Shown here: positions 47,022-57,253 of the stretch, one piece after another
How positions within the stretch are numbered: position 1 is the first letter of the stretch
Layout: each line of letters opens with the position of its first letter
DNA from: Pollenia angustigena
Lineage: Eukaryota > Arthropoda > Insecta > Diptera > Polleniidae
DNA length: 64,000 bases
Assembly (NCBI GenBank): GCA_930367215.1
Contig: OV884057.1
Coordinates: 246,972,830 to 247,036,829, forward strand
Direction: 5' to 3'
Translations under genes and position numbers: made by a program
The notes under the pieces: generated by a model
Databases searched by the model: none
What the model was told of the DNA's origin: nothing
The model's input: only the letters and a program-made list of their open reading frames with translations

Positions 47022-47934
47022 TGGGGTCTAATCTCCGCCTACGATATCGAATGAAATGTATTGTAATTTGAGATGATAGCGTTCGATATCGAGTAAGCAA
47101 TGACATAACACCTCTCGATTTTTCATTCGATACGTCGGTGTCTGTTGTATGCAGAAAAATACGATAGTTTACTCAATTTCAAATGCGGTGATTAGACACT
47201 GAACACTAGAGAGCAGGGCTGCCAGGTACTTTTTTTCCTTGTCCCCAAAAAATTAAAAAAATTTCCCCAAAAATCCCCAAATTAAGAAAAAAAAACATTA
47301 ATAAGTAAATATTTTTCTGTTTGTTTCTTTTCTGACCAAATTTAAAATTTTTTTTTTTTTTAAGTAAAAAGAATAAGAAAAATTTTAATTAGAAATCCCC
47401 AAAAATCCCCAAATAAAAATTTTTTGTAAAAAAAATTATTTTATTTTGTTTGTACCCTGAAGGAAAAATAACATAAATTTATAAAGTACCTTTAACACTA
47501 CCTTTTAACTAAAATGATAATCTTAATAAGGGCCTTTTACACCGTATAAGTTGTTGATAAGAGTTTTGCTACTTTTTTTTCATATTTTTAATACGAGACA
47601 AAGAAAAATAAGCATAAATAATAAAAGGGAAAATATATTTAAAGAGTGTAAAATCCCCAAAAAATCCCCGAATTTTTTTTTTAAATCCCCAAAAAAATCC
47701 CCAATCCCCAAATGACTTTCTTTGTCCTTTTTGGTCGCATAAAATCCCCAACATTGGGGATAAATCCCCAAGTCTGACAGCCCTGCTAGAGAGATTTATG
47801 TATTTGGTTACTCAATATCGAATGCTATAATCTTAAATTACGATACATTTAATTAGATATCGAGTGTCATGATACCAAAAATAAAAAATTTGATTTCGAT
47901 TTTGCTCGATGTCGTATGCAGTGATTAGACCCCT
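47022..47934. mobile_element. hAT-type TIR element, interrupted
   Basis: TGGGGTCTAATCTCCGCC, then TACGATATCGA, is mirrored by TCGATGTCGTATGCAGTGAT and TAGACCCC. The flanks ATTTTAAA and ATTTATAA agree at six of eight positions, a possible decayed 8-bp duplication. It contains the insertion at 47214-47785. Confidence 0.6.
47214..47785. mobile_element. hAT-type element with perfect CTAGAGAG duplication and TCCCCAAAA array
   Basis: It is 572 bp with terminal repeat CAGGGCTGCCAG against its near-complement CTGACAGCCCTG. Identical CTAGAGAG lies at 47206-47213 and 47786-47793. The subterminal regions carry many AAATCCCCAAAA words. The minus-strand frames at 47569-47771 read through this array and are not genes. 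Confidence 0.8.
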
Positions 47935-48055
47935 GATTTATAAATATCAGTTTTAAGAATTCAAATTTTCAAATTAATTACAATTTGTATTTTTTATATA
48001 TTTAAATAAACAAAAATAATGAAATTCTTTTTCCTTCTTTTTCATTATTTTCTAG
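47935..48055 (+). other. acceptor region of the common Rtnl1 exon
   Basis: The pyrimidine-rich stretch CTTTTTCCTTCTTTTTC, then TTTTCTAG, ends at 48055 and defines the acceptor. An ATG at 48019 opens the same frame upstream of the splice site ([15 protein letters not shown]). It is more likely intron read-through than a real start. Confidence 0.6.
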
Positions 48056-48263
48056 TGGAGTCCCTGATTTATTGGCGCGATGTGAAAAAATCTGGTATTG
48101 TTTTTGGTGCTGGTCTTGTCACACTTTTGGCCATTTCATGTTTCTCTGTCATCAGTGTATTTGCCTATTTGTCATTGATCTTACTGACAGGCACAATTGC
48201 ATTCAGAATCTATAAATCAGTTATGCAGGCCATACAAAAAACATCCGATGGTCATCCCTTCAA
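48056..48263 (+). CDS. Rtnl1: Rtnl1 common exon, first half of the reticulon homology domain
   Basis: The exon follows TTTTCTAG and ends before GTAAGT. It encodes [20 protein letters not shown] and continues through the first long hydrophobic hairpin to [13 protein letters not shown] and [22 protein letters not shown] is the hallmark opening of the reticulon domain. Reticulons sit in the endoplasmic reticulum membrane, where paired hairpins wedge into the outer leaflet and keep tubules curved. The first base pair (TG) completes a codon begun in whichever first exon is used. Confidence 0.95.
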
Positions 48264-48509
48264 GTAAGTATTTTTTTTTTAAATATCCCTTTTAAGGGTA
48301 CTTTACACTATCACACAAGTCTTACGTATTTTAGGAAAAATACTTTCCTGCCATGGTAAAATGTTAGCATATTTTTTTTAATTTTAAAACAATAATAAGA
48401 TGACGAAAGCATTTTCGTCAAAATACTTTAGACTTGTATTAATTATAGTGTAAAACTGCCTTTAGTTATATGTATGTATATTAAACGGTTTTGTGTTTTT
48501 CTTTTACAG
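48264..48509. mobile_element. Rtnl1 intron 2, largely a TIR element (about 48291-48464)
   Basis: The 246-bp intron has clean GTAAGT and TTTTACAG ends. About 174 bp inside it has inverted ends: TAAGGGTACTTTACACTAT, with CAAGTCTTACGTATTTT, against ATTATAGTGTAAAACTGCCTTTA with CAAAATACTTTAGACTTG (shortened). The TTTACACTAT ends resemble the element at 45031. Confidence 0.55.
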
Positions 48510-48718
48510 AGAATATTTGGAATTCGATTTAACACTGTCCCAAGAGAAAATTCAAAATATTACTGGTGTTGCTGTTGCTCATTTTAATGGTTTCATTGCT
48601 GAATTGAGAAGATTATTTTTGGTTGAAGATTTAGTCGATTCCATTAAATTCGGTGTGATTTTGTGGGTTATGACCTATATTGGAGCTTGGTTTAACGGCA
48701 TGACATTGGTGATTTTGG
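48510..48718 (+). CDS. Rtnl1: Rtnl1 common exon, loop and second hairpin
   Basis: The exon starts after TTTTACAG and ends before GTAAGT. It encodes the hydrophilic loop EYLEFDLTLSQEKIQNITGV, then AVAHFNGFIAELRRLFLVED, which lies in the cytosol between the two hairpins. The second hydrophobic hairpin begins SIKFGVILWVMTYIGAWFNG and continues to TLVIL. RRLFLVED and SIKFG are highly conserved in fly and vertebrate reticulons. The codon at the 5' junction (AA plus A) is Lys, keeping PFKEYL intact. Confidence 0.95.
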
Positions 48719-49854
48719 GTAAGTGCAAAAAAGCTGGTTTAAATCATAACTGGTATATAAAAGATTTTCGATAACACAAAACTGTAAACAAAACATTAAA
48801 TAAGATGTTCTGTAAAAAGTGGTGTTGCGCACAAGATTAGTGAAAAAAAAACTGATATACCTAAGGTGGCCATCTGTTTTAAACTATACAGAATTTAAAC
48901 AAAAGTAATTTCTAACGCAAAAAGTTACTTTTTCCATTAAAAAGTAACTTTTTACACAAAACGTAACTTTTTACACAAAAAGTATTTTTATTAACACAAA
49001 AAGTATTTATATTAACACAAAAAGTAACTTTTAACACAAAAAAACGCATTTTAAAAAATCACTTTTTACGGTGACCATCCGTTCTGTATTATACAGAATT
49101 TATACAAAAGTTACTTTTACACAAAACGTAATATTTTTACACAAAGAGTCACTTTTAACACAAAAAGTTACTTTTTACACAAAAAGTTACTTTTTACACA
49201 AAAAGTTACTTTTTACACAAAAAGTTACTTTTACACAAAAAGTCACTTTTTACACAAAAAGAAACTTTTTACACAAAAAGTCACTTTTAACACAAAAAGT
49301 TACTTTTTACACAAAAAGTCACTTTTTACACAAAAAGAAACTTTTTACACAAAAAGTCACTTTTTACACAAAAAGTCACTTTTTACACAAAAAGACACTT
49401 TTTACACAAAAAGTCACTTTTAACACAAAGAGAAACTTTTTACACAAAAAGTCACTTTTTACACAAAAAGTCACTTTTTACACAAAAAGTCACTTTTAAC
49501 ACAAAAAGTCACTTTTAACACAAAAAGTCACTTTTTACACAAAAAGTAAATTTTTACACAATAAGTTGCTACACAAAAACTGGCATTTTGCACAAGAAGT
49601 CACAAAAACTGACTTTTACATCAAAAAAAATCACTTTTTACCGAAAAACTTACTTTACCTTTTTCAGAAAAATTAACTAATCTATTAAAAAAATTAATTG
49701 CAAAAATATAAATTTTACAGAACATTTTAATTGTTACACAAAAAAATTTCTTTTTACGCAGCAATTTGCCTTATAAAACAGTTTTGGATATACTTACATA
49801 CATACACACATGTCTTCAAAAATTCTAAAATAAATCGTGTCTATTTCTTTTTAG
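48719..49854 (+). other. Rtnl1 intron 3 (1136 bp)
   Basis: The intron begins GTAAGTG and ends CTTTTTAG. About two thirds of it is the 19-bp minisatellite listed next. Confidence 0.9.
48905..49660 (+). repeat. 19-bp minisatellite in Rtnl1 intron 3
   Basis: The unit is TTTTTACACAAAAAGTCAC, with variants (GTTAC, GAAAC, TTTTAACAC). The array is regular from about 49133 to 49560 (some 22 units) and looser on both sides. Because the unit lacks stop codons in all three forward frames, a 142-codon frame runs through it (49071-49499) as an imperfect 19-residue peptide repeat. This is an artefact of the repeat, not evidence for a protein. Confidence 0.9.
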
Positions 49855-49960
49855 CCTTTGTCTCTTTGTTCACCTTGCCCAAGGTATATGAAAACAACAA
49901 ACAATCTATCGATACTTACTTAGATTTGGCCAGAAGCAAAGTTGCTGAAGTATCTGAAAA
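49855..49960 (+). CDS. Rtnl1: Rtnl1 common exon, end of second hairpin and tail
   Basis: The exon follows CTTTTTAG and ends before GTACGT. It encodes FVSLFTLPKVYENNKQSIDT and YLDLARSKVAEVSE, preceded by Ala made across the junction. FVSLFTLPxVYE is the conserved end of the second membrane hairpin, and the helical segment after it is the C-terminal amphipathic helix region of reticulons. The reading frame is kept across both junctions. Confidence 0.95.
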
Positions 49961-50032
49961 GTACGTTGAAACCAAGAAATTAAATATTAATTCGTTATTA
50001 ATATTTTTCTATTTATTTTTTGCTATTTTTAG

Positions 50033-50102
50033 GATCAAAGTAGCCATTCCCATTGGCAACAAGAAGCCCGTTGCTGCTGCTGAAACCGATAAGGACAAGT
50101 AA
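50033..50102 (+). CDS. Rtnl1: Rtnl1 last coding exon
   Basis: The exon begins after TTTTTAG, following a 72-bp intron. It encodes IKVAIPIGNKKPVAAAETDK and DK before TAA at 50100-50102. IPIGNKKPxAAAE is the fly Rtnl1 C terminus. Vertebrate reticulons often end in a basic ER retrieval motif; here the end is DKDK. With the common exons the coding length is 593 bases plus the first exon. An alternative start upstream (49731) gives a frame that reads through the intron and is not used. Confidence 0.95.
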
Positions 50103-52354
50103 ATGCAACAAACAAAAGAGCCAAGCAACCATGTTGTAAAGCAGCAAAACATTTGTATTAACATCTTTAATAGTAAAACCAAGAGAACAAGATAAAAGGG
50201 GAGAAATAAATAAAAAATAAAAAATAACAAAACGCAACTTTACTATCTATAATTGCAATTACTTTTTTTTCTTTGTGTTAAGATAAAAAAAACCCAAAAA
50301 TATTTTACAACAGAAAGAAAAGAAAAATTTAACTAAACATAAACATACATATTTGAATAAAAACACACACAATCCTCAAAACAGAAACAGAAAAAAAACG
50401 TAACAAAATTTATTGGTAGAACTTTAAAAATTGAACAAAAACTTAATACGAACGAACTAAACTTTATTTTATTTTTTTAATATTTCTTTTTATAATTTTA
50501 TATGTATATTTTTCAAATATTTTCACTTTAAAGACAGACCACCACAAAATCAAAATAACTTTTTTGGCTTTTAATTAAAAAGAAAAGAAAAAAATTGCTT
50601 AAATAAAAGGGGAACATAAAAAAATAATTTTTATTTAACAAAAATGTTTGCAATGTAGTTTTGACTTTATAATAATAATGCTAATGATTATTATTTATTT
50701 AATAAATAAATCATTGAATGATTTGATTGAGATGTGTTAATAAAAAATTATAATATTAATGATTTATTTTTGAAAATATGGATTTTATTATTGTATCTAT
50801 TGTAATTCTTTTATTTGATAATTTTTTTAAATAGATTTCCCAAACAAAAATATAAAAAAATCCCTCTTTAAGGAAAATTTAAAAACAATGCAATTTTGAG
50901 CTGTTTTAACTTTTTCTTTTCTATTTGTTTCTCTTACTATAGCTATTTAGAAATATACAAACATCTTTTCCCCAATTTATTTGTTGATATTTAAAAATTG
51001 TAGCTTAAACTTTTTTGTTTTTTAGTTGAAGAAGACTTAAATCTATTATTATTATTATTACTATTATATTATGACATCATTACTAAGCTAATTAGCTAGC
51101 TACATTTACTTAAAACCACAAAAAATAACATGAAGAGAAAAACAAACAAATAAACAAACAAAAAAAAAAAGAAGTTATTAAGATAACTGAGAAATGAATG
51201 AAATCTTTAAAAATTAAAATAAATTATATATAAAATATATCAAAAATTTTTTTATTACAAAAAGTAAAAGATTTAAAATTGTCCAAAAACAACATTTAAC
51301 AAACTTTAACAGGTAGTATAAACTAAATATTTAAAAAAAAAAAACAAACGGTACATCAACGCTATTTAAAACAAAAGATTTTGATGTTTTTAATGAACTT
51401 TATTTTCAATAAAACCAATTCAAGTAAATTTCATAATATTATTAATAAATGTTAGCAACTAAAAACAAAAAACCAACAACAACAACAAACCACATTTAAA
51501 TATCATAAACATTTATCATGCCTTTTATAAGTTGCAAAATGGTTTTTGTTTAAACTTTGTTATCATCAAAATGCCTTAAAAAAAAAATGAATAATATTTT
51601 AAAAAGAAAAACGTTTTTATTTAGCAGAAATATTTTAAAATGTTATTGAGAAAGCAAATTAACAAAAATGTTAGGAGCCTAAAATTCTGCTTTATTTTTA
51701 TACAACTTATTTTCGCTTAAAAATATGCTCTTTATTCTATTCTGTTTTAGTACTACTCATACAATATTAACAACACTCGCTAGAAATTAATTAAAACTAA
51801 CTTTTAATATTCACGTTTTGTTGTTCATGTTGAAAATTTTTATAAACATTTTCACTAACACAAGTCGTAAAAATCTCATTTACCTAAAATCATAATAAGT
51901 TTAAACAATACATATAATTTAATTACTAAGCATGTCTGTTTTATTTGAATCCTTTTAGTTTTAAATGTTTTTATTTTAATATTCATCTTTTAAAGGAGAA
52001 CAAATATATACATTAATTATACAAATAAAAAATGAAAAATAAACGTTGATTTGGAGCAGTCTAAAAATGTCGTCAAGTAATTCAAATCGATTTAAAATTA
52101 TTATAAAACTGAAGTAAAAACAACAGAAACATTAATAAATACATACAATTTAAAAATCTAAATCTTTTACACTTTGTTATTAAATATTGGGAAGTGGCTG
52201 CTAGCTTGTAATTGCTTGCTTATTAAGCTTTTTGATAATTTAATGAAAAAAGTAAGTATTTTATTAATTTTTCTAAAGAAGACAACTTTTTATTTTTGAT
52301 AAAATTCATTTTTCTTCATACTAGTTTTATTTTTAAAACCCGTAACTACATATT
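50103..52354 (+). other. Rtnl1 3' UTR and flanking sequence
   Basis: Very AT-rich. Candidate AATAAA signals occur at 50205-50210, 50356-50361, near 50701 and near 51408, so several polyadenylation sites are possible and the true end is unknown. The minus-strand frames at 50009-50237 are antisense to the last exon. Confidence 0.5.
50205..50210 (+). terminator. nearest polyadenylation signal to the Rtnl1 stop
   Basis: AATAAA lies 103 bp after the stop, followed by more ATAAA words. It is one of several candidates. Confidence 0.35.
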
Positions 52355-52481
52355 CACCCTTATCGTGAATAAAACTTCCTTGGGAGTTTTTTCCCTTTTT
52401 TCATTTTTCCTATGTTAGTTCAATTGAAAAAATGGGAAAAGCGGAAAAACTCCCAAGAAATTTTTATTCACGATAAGGGTG
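52355..52481. mobile_element. foldback element with ATT target duplication, type 2
   Basis: It is 127 bp long with arms starting CACCCTTATCGTGAATAAAA and ending in its near-complement. ATT flanks it at 52352-52354 and 52482-52484. Its terminal 9 bases match the element at 31533, but the interiors are unrelated. Confidence 0.75.
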
Positions 52482-52908
52482 ATTAATTAATAATCGTTTT
52501 AAATTAAAAAAAAATAGATTATTTTGTATGCTAGTTAACATACGGCCATATTCTGACAATCACACGATTTGAATACACAAAACGACACATTTATTTTATG
52601 GTGTTTTGATTCTCTTGCGTTAAGCATGAGATCTGCTATACAGGGGTGTGCTGGAAATCGAAAACGTAAAACGCAAGAATTTTAAAAGTCGTTTTTTTAA
52701 AGATATCTGTAATAAAAAAAAATTGTGACAGATATTGTTAGTGGTGGACTTACGCCTAGGCCCGTGAGGCCCGGGCCTAGGGCGGCATAATTTAAAGGGC
52801 CCAAAATTTAAAGGTAAAATAATGTTAGGGGAATTAAAATTCGAAAATTGATTTGGCCAAGTTTTACTTTAAAGGAATACGAAATTTATATTAAATTATA
52901 CATATTAA

Positions 52909-54094
52909 CCCTCGGTCTTACACATGTTTTTATTTTCACATTCGTAACGCATGAGTCTAGCCAGACCCAACCAACTTTTGAATAAATAAAACCAATTTTT
53001 TTAACTAAATGTTATACTATACACATTTTTAATTTAAATAAAATATGAAATTCATCATATGAAATAATATGCGAACATATTCATATTATTTTTATTTATG
53101 ATATACAAATTAATATATTTTGAGTATTTCTAAAAAATGAAAAATAAGATCGTTTTATGTTATCAAAGGTATATAACATGTTTATAATATGCAATACGAT
53201 TGTATTTGTAAAAAAAAGAGAAATAAAATAAATATATTAGCTTTATAGATTTTGTAAATTTTCAAACATCGTTCCTTTTCAAGCAAATACAATAGACAGC
53301 CAGTGCCAAAATACTGCAAAAAAGGCCAAAGTTCATCTTTTGGTGGATAGTTTTGTTGTAAAATATAATTGACTCTGCATTTATTTACGTCGTTAAACCG
53401 GATTACTTCAGGTTTAATCGCTTCGCCTTCAATCTTTACCATAGAAATAATCATGGGCAGAGTATTGTTGACAAGTTTGTACATGTGGCTCTTCTTCATT
53501 GTCCTTAGAAGCAAACGATTCATTTGGTTTTATGACCAATTTATTTTCAGTACCGGATGAATCGTTCTTATTTGGAACGCAATCCCCATCATCATTGCGT
53601 TCAGTTGTGAAGGTTGAATTTCATAACTTTCCTCAGCAGCTTTATTATGCTCTAAGTTATTAGCCTGTACTCTTCACATGTAAAACTCAACTTCTGAACG
53701 TGAGTCACTAGTTGATGTGGTTATTGTCTTTTTCCAAATTAAGAACTAGATGGAGCAATAGTTTGTGTGTTTAATAAAATTAAATAAATAAAAGATAATT
53801 TAACAAAAAATAATTAAAAACAGCAAGAAAGAAAGTTAAAAATACGGCATCTTCTGTACAAAATATATATGGGTCTGGCCAGACCACATGTGTTACGAAT
53901 GTGATGTATGCAGTAAAATATTCGAATAAGTTTCCTTATATATCCTTTCCAGGATATATTTTTCCAGCTTTTTATAGAAAACTAAATTCTAGAAGGGTAC
54001 CTGAAATTTCAAGTCTCTACCTGAGTTTTAAATATACTAAAATTATATTTAAAATCGAAAAAGGTCTGGCCAGACTCATGAGTAAGACGAAGGG
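52909..54094. mobile_element. piggyBac-like element with TTAA duplication
   Basis: The ends CCCTCGGTCTTAC and CCCTTCGTCTTAC (right end inverted) are flanked by TTAA at 52905-52908 and 54095-54098. Subterminal palindromes of the type GGTCTGGCCAGACC occur near both ends. TTAA plus CCCT ends is the piggyBac signature. It carries a decayed transposase on the minus strand. Confidence 0.8.
53182..53750 (-). pseudogene. decayed piggyBac-type transposase
   Basis: On the minus strand, 53523-53182 encodes an internal to C-terminal remnant: EAIKPEVIRFNDVNKCRVNY, then KDELWPFLQYFGT. In intact piggyBac proteins the corresponding region reads KPEVI-YN-KGGVD followed by a WPL-xFY segment, so the catalytic neighbourhood is here partly preserved but mutated. 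Acidic N-terminal-like sequence continues to about 53750 in broken frames. The catalytic core between them is largely deleted, so it is inactive. Confidence 0.5.
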
Positions 54095-54097
54095 TTA

Positions 54098-54197
54098 AAG
54101 GCTAGATTACACTATTATATTTTTAATACATGTCAAAAACTCAAGTAATATGACAAAGTGTGATAGTGTATGAAAAAAGTTTGACATCCCATACGCA
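54098..54197. mobile_element. truncated copy of the GGCTAGATTACACTAT element
   Basis: It matches the left 100 bp of 45031-45389 (AAAGGCTAGATTACACTAT through TTTGACATCCCATAC) and stops where GCAGTGATGCCAATTTTTTG begins. It adjoins the piggyBac TTAA. Confidence 0.65.
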
Positions 54198-54853
54198 GTG
54201 ATGCCAATTTTTTGAGAGCAAAAAGCACTTTAAAATTTAAAAAAGCACTAAAATGCACTATTTCGAGCAAAAAAAAACGTAAAAAAGCACTAAGCCATTT
54301 TTAAAAGATTAATATTAAATTTAATAACATAAAACACGATTCACAAAATCTGTAAAATATTTTGGCGGTAATTACAATTATGAAGTCAAATTTTTAATAA
54401 AATAGCGGATATTGTGATAATGCGAATTCAAAACTTGGTTTTATTTTTTGTAAAGTTTAGCAGCTTGGCGTCTTGTATTATAAAACTTTTACTCCGTAGA
54501 ATTTCCACTCTCCCAAAAAACGTTATCTATACGAAGTTTATTTCCGAAAACGTGTTTAAGTTAAAAAAATCGGTCCATTATCTAAAAATTTGTTAAGAAG
54601 AAGGTAAAATTACTCATATTTAATGAAGAATCCCCAGGATATCGTTATCCTTTCTGCAATGGGTATTCTCTTCATTTTTATTTTAAGCTTTAATGAATAG
54701 GATCAAAATAATATATTGAACGTATTTTTTTGTGCACACTGGTCATAAAAAAAAATTATAACAAATAGTTTGTTCTACAATCTAAGAGGTAATAAAATGT
54801 TCATTCACAATTCATGGAGAAGTCCTAAAGGACGTTATTATATGTCATACCAT
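54198..54853. repeat. start of a second GCAGTGATGCCA repeat and unassigned sequence
   Basis: The opening CAGTGATGCCAATTTTTTGA resembles hAT-type ends and the block at 341. AAAAAGCAC words recur through 54270. The other end is not identified. Confidence 0.4.
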
Positions 54854-55260
54854 ACATATCGTTAGCTTAAATGCAAAAAGACGTAACTAACAAAAAATTC
54901 AAAATCGAGTTTTTGATTGATTATTATGAATGGTATAAAACTACATGCCTTGACAAAATTTTACACTTCTGCGATCAAAAATTGCGCTTTTATTAACAAA
55001 AACAAAGGGACGTAACTACAAGTTTTTTTGTTTGATGTATGCAAAACGACGTAATTACACATTTTTTTTCTAAGAAAATATAATGAAATGGTTTTCTTTG
55101 AAAATTGGTTGAAGAATTCCATGGACGACTTAGCAATGCATGTTTTTCTGACATGTTTTTCTGACATGTTTATAGTTTTCACTTTACCAAGTTTTTTGCT
55201 TCTCCTGTAAAATTATATTTTTGTTAGTTACGTCTTTTTGCATTTTAGCTAACGATATAT
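54854..55260. mobile_element. TIR element of about 400 bp (ATATCGTTAGCT ends)
   Basis: ATATCGTTAGCTTAAATGCA and AAAAGACGTAACTAACAAAAA (shortened) are mirrored at 55218-55258. GACGTAAC/GACGTAATTAC words recur inside. The minus frame at 55182-54961 is not a gene. Confidence 0.7.
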
Positions 55261-55379
55261 AATTTAAACTTTTTTTTAATTTGTATATACATTTCCAAAC
55301 ACAAAATACGAAAAATTTCAATTTTTAGAGATCTTAAAACGTCATTGGTTCTTACTTAAGGATCCAGCCTCGAAGAGTA

Positions 55380-56240
55380 TAAATCGGACTTTTTCAGACG
55401 ATTTTGAAGAACCCGTATCTATCTACATCTATATATAAATCGGCTAAGGCAAAACAGTTAAGAACACTTTCCTCCTCTGTATGTCAACCGATTTGAACAA
55501 AATACACACCATTTAAGAGGTATTTACTCAAAGAAGTGCACAATGTATATTTTATTAAAATCTGTTCAATAGTTTCAGAGTTATAAGCGTTCAAAATTGT
55601 TACTTACACAAATGCAAAATAAAATAAATAAAAATTTATTTTCAATTATCAAATAATAAAAATTTAGGGTAATCGATTATTCGACATTTTTCAGAAACCG
55701 GTTTTCGAATATTTCGACTATATAAATCAGACCAGGCAAAATAGTTAAGAACGCTTTCTTCCTTTGTTTGTCAACCGAACCTCTATGGGGTTTTTTTACT
55801 TTTCTGTGCTTCATGTGATAATTTTTAAATTTTCTATAATATAGAACTTAGAAACATAATATTATAGGTGTAGGATCCTGAGTGAGTGATAACCTATAAG
55901 ATAAAAAATGCTGGTATTTTTTGTTTTTCATCTGGAACTTTTTGAATTTTCGTCAATATTAGACATAGAAACATAAAATTAAACGTGCAACGTCCTGAGT
56001 GGATGACAATATATAAAGGAGACTTTTTGATACTTTTTTGTTTTTCAATTGGTATTTTTTATACTGAACTTACTTAAATTAATTCACGTAGAAGATAAAA
56101 TATGAACCGGAAGTTGGTCCCTCGCCAAATCGATCCACTTTGAAGGAAAAAATAAATGCTCGAAGCAAATAAATTCATATATACTTAGATGAATTATGTT
56201 TTCTTCATATTTACAAAAAAAAAATATGGTCGAATTTTGA
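55380..56240. repeat. dispersed repeat with two related modules
   Basis: AAATCGGCTAAGGCAAAACAG followed by TTAAGAACACTTTCC (55437) recurs in changed form at 55720, each followed by TGTCAACCGA. This is similar in style to INE-1-like interiors. Confidence 0.45.
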
Positions 56241-57180
56241 CCATAAGGCGAACACTAGTATATATAAAAATGAAAAATGTTTGTATGTTTGTTTATTTGT
56301 TTGTTTGTTTGTTGGCTTATAGACTCCTTAACTACTGAACCGATTTTCCTGAAATTACAGTAGCATCACGTGAGCCCTAAAAATAAAATAGGCTAGTTAT
56401 TTTTTCGATAGGGGAAGGGGATTTGGTACCCCCCATTGGATACCAATATTAAATATCGCATATTTAAAGAGCCGCTTCACGCATTTTGTTGAACTTTTGG
56501 TAGTAAAATCTTCTGAGCCCCAAAATTTAAATAAAGTAGCAGCGGGGGAAGTGGTTTCCCCCATAGGACGCCAATGTTTAATATCGCATATCTTTAGAAC
56601 TGTTATAGTGAGAATGTTCAAACTTTGTAGAAGTCACTCTTATGGTATACTACACTATTGAAAATAAAAATAAAGCGGGTAGGCGCAGGGGGGGAAATAC
56701 CTCTCATAGGATGCATATATTAAATATCGCTCAACTGAAGAACTATTAAAGGGAGAGACTTCAAACGTGGTTAAAGCTACAATTATAGCAAACTCTAAAT
56801 TTCAATATAGTAATGGGCGAGGTGGACAGAGGAGGAGCAGTTCCCCTCATAGATAGAAATATTAATAAGAGCCGCTGCACGCATTTTGTTGAACTTTTTG
56901 TAGTATGATCTTCTGAACCCCAAAATTGAAACAAAATAGCAGCGGGGAAATGTTACCCCCCATAGGACACCAATGTTTAATATCGCATATCATAAGAACT
57001 GTTATAGTAAGAATGTTCAAGCTTAGTAGAAGTAACTCCTATGGTATACTACACTTTTACAAATAAAAATAAAGCGAGAAGGCGCAAGGGGGGAAAACAT
57101 TTCGTAGGATGCAAACATTAAATATCTCTCAACTGAAGAAGTGGTTAAAGCAGTGTAGCGAAGCGCACCGGGTTAAGATA
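56241..57180. repeat. dispersed repeat with a 400-bp tandem duplication
   Basis: The segment starting GCCGCTTCACGCATTTTGTT at 56471 recurs at 56871 (GCCGCTGCACGCATTTTGTT) with diverged but colinear sequence. The repeat opens TATATATAAAAATGAAAAAT with GTTTGTTTGTTTGTTTG and ends GCGAAGCGCACCGGGTTAAG. Such ends are common in insect repeats; the class is unclear. Confidence 0.55.
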
Positions 57181-57253
57181 GTATGTATATAAATTAATTA
57201 AAATTAATACACAATAATTTTAGAATTTATTTATTTTTTTTGATAATCACTCC

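Noticed and set aside
47569..47771. Two overlapping minus-strand frames rich in Gly, Phe and Asp
   Set aside because: They are read-through of the AAATCCCCAAAA array of a hAT-type element with exact target duplications.
48019..48055. ATG at 48019 as the true start of a reticulon protein
   Set aside because: It precedes a strong pyrimidine tract and TTTTCTAG acceptor, and upstream first exons have the matching phase.
49071..49499. 142-codon frame in the Rtnl1 third intron
   Set aside because: It is generated by a 19-bp satellite unit without stop codons; the intron is flanked by well-supported Rtnl1 splice sites.
49071..49560. CRISPR-like array
   Set aside because: The units are contiguous 19-bp repeats without unique spacers, in an animal intron.
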